A stretch of DNA of 6,074 nucleotides from Rhodospirillales bacterium Alpha_05 (GTDB taxonomy: Bacteria; Pseudomonadota; Alphaproteobacteria; Rhodospirillales; Rhodospirillaceae), in contig LUYR01000004.1 in NCBI GenBank assembly GCA_001603335.1, positions 1-6,074 on the forward strand. Direction: 5' to 3'. The notes below the pieces were generated by a model, which was not told the DNA's origin, ran no database searches, and saw nothing but the letters and a program-made list of their open reading frames with translations. Of this stretch, positions 1 through 6,074 are shown piece by piece. Both the position numbers and the translations under genes were made by a program. How positions within the stretch are numbered: position 1 is the first letter of the stretch; each line of letters starts with the position of its first letter.

Positions 1-834
1 TTCGTCGGCATCGACCTCGTCGCGATGTGCGCCAACGACCTCGTCGTCCAGGGCGCCGAGCCGCTCCTGTTCCTCGACTACTTCGCCACCGGCCACCTCT
101 CGGTCGAAGCCGGACGGGCCATCGTCGCGGGCATTGCCGACGGCTGCCGCCAGTCCGGCTGCGCCCTGATCGGCGGCGAAACCGCCGAAATGCCGGGCAT
201 GTACGCCGACGGCGACTACGACCTCGCGGGCTTCTGCGTCGGGGCGGTCGAGCGCGAAAACGTGATCACCGGCCGCGACATCCAGGCGGGCGACACCATC
301 CTCGGCCTCGCCTCCCACGGCGTCCACTCCAACGGCTTCTCCCTGGTGCGCCGCATCGCCGAAACCGCCGGCCTCACCTGGGCCGACAAGGCGCCGTTCG
401 CCGAAGGCAAAAGCCTGGGCGAAGCTCTGCTCACGCCGACGCGGATCTACGTCAAAAGCTGCCTCGCCGCGATCAAGGCGGGCGGGGTCAAAGGCTTCGC
501 CCACATCACCGGCGGCGGCATGACCGAAAACGTGCCGCGCGTGCTGCCCAAGGGCCTGCATGCGATCATCGACGGCCGCACCTTCCCGGTGCCCCCGGTG
601 TTCGCCTGGCTCGCCGACGCGGGCCGCGTCGCCACGCCCGAAATGCTCCGCACCTTCAACTGCGGCATCGGCATGGTGGTGGTGGTCGACCCTGCCAAGG
701 CCGCCGACGCCGCCCAGGCTCTCGAAGCCGCGGGCGAGACCGTGTTCGCTATCGGCACGATCCAGGCGGGCGACGAAAAGCCCACCTGCCGCGTCGAAAA
801 CTACGACCCGCACCGCACGAAGGCGGAGCAATGA
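1..834 (+). CDS. purM: Phosphoribosylformylglycinamidine cyclo-ligase (AIR synthetase), 3' part
   Basis: PurM uses ATP to close the imidazole ring of formylglycinamidine ribonucleotide, giving AIR in cytosolic de novo purine synthesis. The reading frame is open from base 1, so the gene is cut by the window edge. The 277 visible residues begin at the family motif GIDLVAMCANDLVVQGAEP (residues 3-21), and compared with E. coli PurM (345 aa, from memory) about 80 N-terminal residues are missing. Further family landmarks are GGETAEMPGMY (58-68), HSNGFSLVRR (109-118), HITGGGMTENVPRVLP (168-183) and RTFNCGIGM (216-224), in the right order. The ATG at base 25 is an internal methionine, not the start. 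The TGA stop overlaps the ATG of purN (ATGA at 831-834), which suggests one operon with coupled translation. Identification is near certain. Confidence 0.97.
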   Translation, partial: FVGIDLVAMCANDLVVQGAEPLLFLDYFATGHLSVEAGRAIVAGIADGCRQSGCALIGGETAEMPGMYADGDYDLAGFCVGAVERENVITGRDIQAGDTILGLASHGVHSNGFSLVRRIAETAGLTWADKAPFAEGKSLGEALLTPTRIYVKSCLAAIKAGGVKGFAHITGGGMTENVPRVLPKGLHAIIDGRTFPVPPVFAWLADAGRVATPEMLRTFNCGIGMVVVVDPAKAADAAQALEAAGETVFAIGTIQAGDEKPTCRVENYDPHRTKAEQ

Positions 835-1484
835 GCCAAAAGCGTTTGCGACTCGGAGTCCTGATTTCCGGGCGCGGCAGCAACCTGCAAGCGTTGATCG
901 ACGCCAGCGCGACCTCCGCCTTCCCGGCGGAGATCGCGCTGGTGGTCTCCAACGTCGCCAACGCCGAAGGCCTCGACCGCGCCCACAAGGCCGGGCTCGA
1001 AACCACCGTCATCGACCACAAGCGCTTCCTCGGCCGCACGCCGTTCGAGGACGCGATCACCGCCGCGCTCGAAGCCGAAGCCGTCGACCTCGTCTGCCTC
1101 GCAGGCTTTATGCGCCTGCTTACCCCCGGCTTCGTCACCCACTGGCACGACCGGATGATCAACATCCACCCGTCGCTGCTGCCCGCCTACCGCGGCCTCA
1201 ATACCCACGAACGCGCGATCAATGACGGCGTCCGCTTCACCGGCTGCACCGTCCACTACGTCCGCCCGGATTGCGACGCCGGACCGATCATCGCCCAGGC
1301 CGCCGTGCCCGTCGCCCCCGACGATACCCCCGAAACCCTCGCCAAACGCGTCCTGCTCTCCGAACACCAAATCTACCCGGAAGCCGTCCGCCTGATCGCC
1401 GAAGGCCGTACCCGTATCGTCAACGAACGCGTCCTCGTCTCGGGCACCGCCCTGCCGCCGAGCACGATCAATCCGAAGGTTTAA
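831..1484 (+). CDS. purN: Phosphoribosylglycinamide formyltransferase (GAR transformylase, folate-dependent)
   Basis: PurN transfers a formyl group from 10-formyl-tetrahydrofolate to glycinamide ribonucleotide in purine synthesis. The product is 217 aa, the usual PurN length. Visible landmarks are the phosphate-binding loop SGRGSNLQ (residues 13-20), FMRLL (93-97), NIHPSLLP (111-118) and DAGPI (149-153). By alignment with E. coli PurN (N106, H108, H137, D144) the catalytic residues are N111, H113, H142 and D149, all present. The same frame is open much further upstream inside purM. The ATG at 831 is chosen because the protein then starts at the normal place before the first beta strand, and because it forms an ATGA overlap with the purM stop. 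A purine-rich AAGGCGGAG lies just ahead as a ribosome site. A repeat hairpin block begins 8 bases after the stop. Confidence 0.97.
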   Translation: MSQKRLRLGVLISGRGSNLQALIDASATSAFPAEIALVVSNVANAEGLDRAHKAGLETTVIDHKRFLGRTPFEDAITAALEAEAVDLVCLAGFMRLLTPGFVTHWHDRMINIHPSLLPAYRGLNTHERAINDGVRFTGCTVHYVRPDCDAGPIIAQAAVPVAPDDTPETLAKRVLLSEHQIYPEAVRLIAEGRTRIVNERVLVSGTALPPSTINPKV

Positions 1485-1492
1485 AAGAGTAA

Positions 1493-1549
1493 GAGGAAAA
1501 GGTCGGGCTCTGCCCGAACCCGCACAGGGCCTTGGGCCCTGTGTACCCG
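1493..1549 (+). repeat. Palindromic repeat copy A, behind purN
   Basis: After a purine run (GAGGAAAA) comes GGTC and then two hairpins. The first has stem TCGGGC/GCCCGA (1503-1508 with 1512-1517) and loop TCT. The second is a perfect 9-bp stem CACAGGGCC/GGCCCTGTG (1523-1531 with 1535-1543) and loop TTG. Five T residues follow at 1554-1558, ten bases beyond the stem, so a role in ending purMN transcription is possible but the shape is not canonical. The first 24 bases from GGTC match copy B at 4999 almost exactly, apart from a one-base insertion and two substitutions. The whole unit also matches copy C on the other strand. The hairpins and the matches are read directly; the function is inferred. 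Confidence 0.75.
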
Positions 1550-1576
1550 TTACTTTTTGTTCGCCGCGAAGCGGCT

Positions 1577-1605
1577 ATCATCCGTCACGCCGCGTGATGG
1601 TTGAT
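1577..1605. repeat. 29-nt imperfect palindrome in the purN-ndk gap
   Basis: ATCA (1577-1580) pairs with TGAT (1602-1605). After one T-T mismatch, CCGTCACG (1582-1589) pairs with CGTGATGG (1593-1600), including one G-T pair, around a CCG loop. A smaller hairpin GCCGC-GAA-GCGGC lies just before it at 1563-1575. Both sit midway between repeat copies A and C. They could be part of a larger folded 3' region, a protein-binding palindrome, or the centre of a miniature element; the sequence alone does not decide. Confidence 0.5.
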
Positions 1606-1633
1606 TGCGCTGACGCGCGAAAAACCAGGTTAT

Positions 1634-1688
1634 GGGGTCTGGGGCCCGAGGCCCCAGCGGGCCTGGGTACAGCCCAGACCTTCTCCCC
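1634..1688 (-). repeat. Palindromic repeat copy C, behind ndk (inverted relative to copy A)
   Basis: Read on the minus strand this starts with GGGGAGAA then GGTCTGGGCT, and follows the same plan as copy A. By eye about 34 of 47 bases agree, including GGTC, GGGCT, CCCGC, GGGCCT, GGGCCC and the closing ACCC. On the plus strand it contains a perfect 8-bp stem CTGGGGCC/GGCCCCAG (1639-1646 with 1650-1657) and a weaker CTGGG/CCCAG hairpin (1663-1667 with 1673-1677). GGTCTGGG at 1636-1643 can also pair with CCCAGACC at 1673-1680. It lies downstream of ndk, beyond the ndk terminator, in the same orientation to ndk that copy A has to purN. Confidence 0.7.
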
Positions 1689-1701
1689 ACCCCGAAACGA
1701 C

Positions 1702-1729
1702 AAACGGCCCGGAAGCATCCGGGCCGTTT
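1702..1729 (-). terminator. Intrinsic terminator of ndk
   Basis: A perfect 12-bp stem, AAACGGCCCGGA (1702-1713) with TCCGGGCCGTTT (1718-1729), closes a 4-base loop. It sits 27 bases beyond the ndk stop codon. On the minus strand the stem ends in GTTTGTCGTTT, a broken T tract; on the plus strand it ends in TTTTCGTATT. It could therefore stop transcription from both sides, ndk and any read-through from purN. It is the clearest terminator-like structure in the window. Confidence 0.75.
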
Positions 1730-1756
1730 TCGTATTCCAGAAGGGGTCGTTGGCGA

Positions 1757-2179
1757 TTAGCCGACGATTTCGACCTTCGAGAAGAAGAACGCGATTTCCT
1801 CGGCGGCGGTTTCGGCGGCATCGGAGCCGTGGACCGAGTTCGCTTCGATGGATTCGGCGAAGTCCGCGCGGATGGTGCCCGGGGCCGCGTTGGCCGGGTT
1901 GGTGGCGCCCATGATTTCGCGGTTACGCGCGACGGCGTTTTCGCCTTCCAGGACCTGGACGACGACCGGGCCGGAGATCATGAACTCGACGAGTTCGCCG
2001 AAGAAGGCGCGCTCACGGTGGACGCCGTAGAAGCCTTCGGCCTGCTCGCGGGTCATGTGGATACGCTTCTGCGCGACGATGCGCAGACCGGCTTCCTCGA
2101 AGCGGGCGCAGATCTTGCCGACGAGGTTGCGGCGCGTGGCGTCCGGCTTGACGATAGACAACGTGCGTTCAACGCCCAT
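1757..2179 (-). CDS. ndk: Nucleoside diphosphate kinase
   Basis: Ndk moves the gamma phosphate from ATP to nucleoside diphosphates through a phosphohistidine, balancing cytosolic NTP and dNTP pools. The 140-aa product matches the family from end to end: ERTLSIVKPDA (residues 4-14, with K11), RNLVGKI (17-23), FFGELVEFMISGP (59-71), VLEGENAV (76-83), GATNPANA (91-98), IRADFAES (103-110) and the active-site block NSVHGSD (114-120) with H117. Two adjacent ATGs occur, at 2182 and 2179. I chose 2179 because it gives the standard N-terminus and better spacing from AAAGGA at 2186-2191; the 141-aa alternative cannot be excluded. The frame is open up to 2296 but nothing in that extension resembles Ndk. 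ndk converges on purN and diverges from the ABC-F gene. Confidence 0.97.
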   Translation of the reverse strand: MGVERTLSIVKPDATRRNLVGKICARFEEAGLRIVAQKRIHMTREQAEGFYGVHRERAFFGELVEFMISGPVVVQVLEGENAVARNREIMGATNPANAAPGTIRADFAESIEANSVHGSDAAETAAEEIAFFFSKVEIVG

Positions 2180-2210
2180 CATGAAGTTCCTTTGTGTGTA
2201 TACAGGGGAC

Positions 2211-2264
2211 CGGGGCCCCAGGAGGGGCCACACCGGTGCGTCCGGGAATGCGCCGCACGCACCG
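2211..2264 (-). promoter_or_regulatory. Structured leader upstream of ndk
   Basis: Between ndk and its likely promoter are two hairpins. One is an 8-bp stem CGGTGCGT/ACGCACCG (2234-2241 with 2257-2264) around a 15-base loop. The other is GGCCCC-AGGA-GGGGCC (2214-2229), which ends about 22 bases before the ndk ribosome site. The 8-bp palindrome TGTATACA (2197-2204) lies between them and the start. If ndk is transcribed from about 2274, all of this is in its 5' untranslated region. The pairing is read directly; any regulatory role is a guess, since GC-rich spacers often fold by chance. Confidence 0.3.
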
Positions 2265-2280
2265 CCCAGACTGGCCGCTT

Positions 2281-2309
2281 TACATACCCGCATCACCGGC
2301 CGAACGCAA
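2281..2309 (-). promoter_or_regulatory. Candidate sigma-70-type promoter for ndk
   Basis: On the minus strand TTGCGT (2309-2304) and TATGTA (2286-2281) are separated by 17 bases. Each box matches only about three of six consensus positions, so this is the best-spaced candidate rather than a clear promoter. It would give a leader of roughly 95 bases before ndk. For the divergent ABC-F gene the only AT-rich patch is around 2313-2345, and I could not pair it with a convincing -35 box. Confidence 0.25.
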
Positions 2310-2405
2310 CCGCCAGAATGTGCATTTAATCACAGCAATTGCGCTTTTCCTCGGCACCCGGCGCAGGCCTTGGCCGGGCCCGGCGCTTATGGTATCACCG
2401 CCGCC

Positions 2406-4325
<1,920 letters not shown>

Positions 4326-4386
4326 CCTTTTTCTCCGCGCACCGGCAACCCATCTCGAAACCTCCACCCGTCACGGAGTCTCCCCG

Positions 4387-4992
4387 GTGCCGCAGAATCC
4401 CCCCGCCCCGATCGCGCCCGTCACCCTGACCGGCCGCCATGTCGAACTCGTGCCGCTGTCCATGGACCACCTCGACGGCCTCACCGCCGCCGTCGCCGAC
4501 GGCGAACTCTGGAAGCTCTGGTACACCAACGTCGCCGAGCCCGACGGCATGCGGGCCGAAATCGCGCGCCGCCTCGCCCTTCAGGACGCCGGGTCGATGC
4601 TGCCCTTCACCGTGATCGCCCCCGGCGGCACCATCGTCGGCATGACCACCTACATGGGCATCGACGCCGCCACGCCGCGCGTCGAAATCGGCTCGACCTG
4701 GTACGCCAAAAGCGTCCATCGCACCGGCCTCAACACCGAAGCCAAGCTCCTCCTCCTCGGCCACGCCTTCGACACGCTCGGCTGCGCCGCCGTCGAAATC
4801 CGAACCCACGCCCTCAACCACCAAAGCCGCCGCGCCATCGAACGCCTCGGCGCGAAACTCGACGGCATCCTCCGCTCCCATACCCGCACCAAAAACGGCC
4901 TGCTGCGCGATACCTGCGTTTACAGCATCACCGCCACCGAGTGGCCCGCCGTGGAATGCAATTTGCGCTGGCAGCTGGAAAAGCACGGGTAA
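4387..4992 (+). CDS. GNAT-family N-acetyltransferase (RimJ/RimL-like)
   Basis: The predicted 201-aa protein belongs to the Acetyltransf_3 / RimJ-RimL-like branch of GNAT enzymes, which move acetyl from acetyl-CoA to an amine. The fold order is visible: an N-terminal strand LTGRHVELVPLS (14-25), a helix, the strand FTVIAPGGTIVGMTTY (74-89), then VEIGSTWYAKSVHRTGLNTEAKLL (99-122), where the CoA pyrophosphate loop should be, and LGCAAVEIRTHALNHQSRRAIERLGAK (131-157), a typical GNAT C-terminal half. The start is GTG at 4387, supported by GGAG at 4375-4378 eight bases ahead; the first in-frame ATG (4462) would remove the first strand. It lies 61 bases after the ABC-F stop on the same strand with no clear terminator between, so co-transcription is possible. 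The substrate cannot be told; RimJ and RimL acetylate ribosomal proteins, but many relatives do not. Confidence 0.85.
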   Translation: MPQNPPAPIAPVTLTGRHVELVPLSMDHLDGLTAAVADGELWKLWYTNVAEPDGMRAEIARRLALQDAGSMLPFTVIAPGGTIVGMTTYMGIDAATPRVEIGSTWYAKSVHRTGLNTEAKLLLLGHAFDTLGCAAVEIRTHALNHQSRRAIERLGAKLDGILRSHTRTKNGLLRDTCVYSITATEWPAVECNLRWQLEKHG

Positions 4993-5070
4993 GGGGAAGG
5001 TCCGGGCTCTGCCCGGGCCCGCGAGGGGAATCAGTCCCCTCGCGGGGTTCAGGGGCAGCGCCCCTGGCCC
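4993..5070. repeat. Three-hairpin palindromic repeat copy B at a convergent junction
   Basis: The block starts at the base after the acetyltransferase stop with GGGGAA-GGTC, as copies A and C do, and holds three stems. They are GGTCCGGGC/GCCCGGGCC (4999-5007 with 5011-5019, one T-G pair), CCCGCGAGGGGA/TCCCCTCGCGGG (5018-5029 with 5035-5046, perfect), and CAGGGGC/GCCCCTG (5050-5056 with 5060-5066). Read from the other strand the plan is the same: a short GC hairpin, then CCCCGC, then the central stem. It thus looks like two facing half-units sharing the middle hairpin. It ends three bases before the stop of the convergent membrane-protein gene. A bidirectional terminator role is plausible, but no T tract follows any of the stems. 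Confidence 0.75.
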
Positions 5071-5073
5071 GAC

Positions 5074-5490
5074 TTACGCCGAGACCGACCGCACCACCGG
5101 GTCGAGGTGGACGAGTTCGTCGAAGCCGCGACGCCAGCCGAGGCCGGCGAGCAGGCCCGCGGCGAAGGTGATCGAGAGGGGGAAGAGGAGGATGCCGAGG
5201 ATGCGTCCGCCGCTGCTCAGGGACTTGAACTTCGTCCAGGCATTGCGGCGGAGCTTGAGGATCGTGCCGTCGCGATCGACGACGCGGAAGCCGTAGGTGG
5301 CGGCGAGGTCGCGGATGCCGGGATCGTCGCAACCCGCGGGGCCGAAGAGTTTGCGGCTGCGGATTTCGGCGACGAGGCGGGCGACGTCGGGGCTGGCGGG
5401 CATGGTGCGGCGGTCGGGGAAATAGCGGATCGCCATGCCGACGCCGACACAGAACATCACCGCGAGACTCAGGAACACCGCCGTAATCAT
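5074..5490 (-). CDS. Small two-helix membrane protein, unknown function
   Basis: I do not recognise this 138-aa protein. It begins with a hydrophobic helix (about residues 2-22) followed by IRYFPDRR. A soluble stretch of about 70 residues comes next, with VARLVAEIRSRKLFG (36-50) and YGFRVVDRDGTILKLRR (66-82). A second hydrophobic helix (about 97-118) leads to a short charged tail. The basic clusters at the inner ends of both helices suggest that the middle segment faces the cytoplasm; this is inference. The start is ATG at 5490, supported by AGAGGTGG at 5495-5502 four bases ahead. A GTG at 5511 in the same frame would add seven residues but lies upstream of that ribosome site. It follows the next minus-strand gene by 24 bases, so the two are probably one transcript. 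Real coding status is likely from the ribosome site, the helices and the TAA stop abutting the repeat block. Confidence 0.7.
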   Translation of the reverse strand: MITAVFLSLAVMFCVGVGMAIRYFPDRRTMPASPDVARLVAEIRSRKLFGPAGCDDPGIRDLAATYGFRVVDRDGTILKLRRNAWTKFKSLSSGGRILGILLFPLSITFAAGLLAGLGWRRGFDELVHLDPVVRSVSA

Positions 5491-5514
5491 CGAACCACCT
5501 CTTGCACCCACGCC

Positions 5515-6074
5515 TTACGCATTAGCCGAAAAACCGGCCTTGGTCATCAGCGCATAGAACTCGCGCAGACGCCGATCGCGATCGGAGACGTCGGTGGAGC
5601 CTTCCGCGAACGCCTCGACGAAGTCCGGACGCTTGAGGTGGTCGCGGATGCGGTCGCGTGCAAGGGCGGTGGCCTTGCCTTCGGTGAGGGTGCCGGAGAG
5701 GACGAAGTTGATCAGCCAGGTGGCGCGCGCGGCGAGCGGCAGGTCGGCGCGATCCATGCGTTCGATGACGCGGTTCTCGACCAGGTATTCGGCGGAGAGT
5801 TCGTCGAGGCGCTCGGCGAGCGGTTGCGCCGCCTTGGCCGGGTACTGCGCGACGATCCAGCGCGAAAGTCCGGCGGCGGCGAGCAGCGGCGCGAGCGGGT
5901 CGCGGGCGTCGACGGCGAGCGGCGTCACCGATTCGAGCGTGCCGAGAAGCGCGCGCAGCGTCTCGAACGCGGCGACCCGGACTTCCGGCTCGCGCTTGAG
6001 CGGCGCGTCGAGCGCCCGCAGCATCGCGATCCGGCGCGCCGGACCTTCGAGGGCGATCATCAGGTGGTCGAGGG
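5515..6074 (-). CDS. Unrecognised helical protein, C-terminal part (cut by window edge)
   Basis: The frame is open from the right edge to a TAA at 5515-5517, giving 185 visible residues. An ATG at 6060 exists, but no ribosome site precedes it and the codons before it (LDHL) read as ordinary coding sequence, so the true start is probably outside the window. The protein is rich in Leu, Ala, Arg and Glu and should be almost all alpha-helical. It has no signal peptide, no convincing membrane span (WLINFVLSG is too short) and no nucleotide-binding or metal motif that I can see. The C-terminal part DRDRRLREFYALMTKAGF is strongly amphipathic. It sits 24 bases upstream of the small membrane protein, so a shared function is possible. 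I cannot assign a family. Confidence 0.7.
   Translation of the reverse strand, partial: LDHLMIALEGPARRIAMLRALDAPLKREPEVRVAAFETLRALLGTLESVTPLAVDARDPLAPLLAAAGLSRWIVAQYPAKAAQPLAERLDELSAEYLVENRVIERMDRADLPLAARATWLINFVLSGTLTEGKATALARDRIRDHLKRPDFVEAFAEGSTDVSDRDRRLREFYALMTKAGFSANA

Noticed and set aside
27..830. Open frame running through purM into purN, as if a large fusion
   Set aside because: The part inside purM is an arginine-rich out-of-frame product; real PurN sequence begins at the ATG at 831.
1594..1914. Plus-strand open frames starting in the purN-ndk gap
   Set aside because: They run through repeat copy C, the terminator and antisense ndk; no ribosome site, and the product looks random.
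2211..2230. GC-rich GGGGCCCC stretch as a fourth copy of the repeat family
   Set aside because: It lacks the purine-run plus GGTC start and the CCCGC spacer, and it lies at a 5' rather than a 3' end; the similarity is only general GC richness.
2183..2296. N-terminal extension of Ndk to a 179-aa product
   Set aside because: The added 39 residues resemble no Ndk sequence, and a ribosome site sits directly before the standard start.
2055..2405. In-frame upstream extension of the ABC-F gene by 117 codons
   Set aside because: It runs antisense through the start of ndk, shows no family similarity, and would push Walker A far from its normal position.
4326..4386. TTTTT run after the ABC-F stop as a possible terminator
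   Set aside because: No stable stem precedes the T run, so it does not meet the usual terminator form.
4941..5171. Plus-strand small open frame across the end of the acetyltransferase and repeat copy B
   Set aside because: The product is arginine and proline-rich and reflects the GC hairpins; it overlaps two supported genes on different frames.

Overview
The window reads as chromosome from a GC-rich alphaproteobacterium, most likely Rhodospirillales-like. This is inferred from strong third-position G/C, the Ndk and PurM/PurN sequence style, and an ndk gene lying head-to-head with an ABC-F gene. No database search was possible, so the taxonomic call is tentative. There are seven protein genes and no rRNA, tRNA, CRISPR, transposase or phage gene.

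Layout. Bases 1-834 are the 3' part of purM (+), overlapping purN (831-1484, +) by four bases; together they encode two steps of purine synthesis. A 272-bp intergenic stretch (1485-1756) is almost entirely foldable. It holds two inverted copies of a GC-rich palindromic repeat, a 29-nt palindrome between them, and the ndk terminator. ndk (1757-2179, -) converges on purN. A 226-bp divergent spacer (2180-2405) separates ndk from an ABC-F ATPase of the YheS type (2406-4325, +). A GNAT acetyltransferase follows on the same strand (4387-4992). A three-hairpin repeat block (4993-5070) then lies between the acetyltransferase and a convergent pair of unrecognised genes on the minus strand. These are a small two-helix membrane protein (5074-5490) and, upstream of it, a helical protein (5515-6074) that runs off the right edge.

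How the genes relate. PurM, PurN and Ndk all serve nucleotide supply, and ABC-F proteins act on the ribosome, so most of the window is housekeeping. I see no evidence of a new defence, toxin or biosynthetic system. The most interesting signal is non-coding: a repeat family with a shared start (purine run, then GGTC) that sits just behind the 3' ends of genes at both convergent junctions, oriented with the gene it follows. The other item worth attention is the unrecognised minus-strand gene pair at the right edge.
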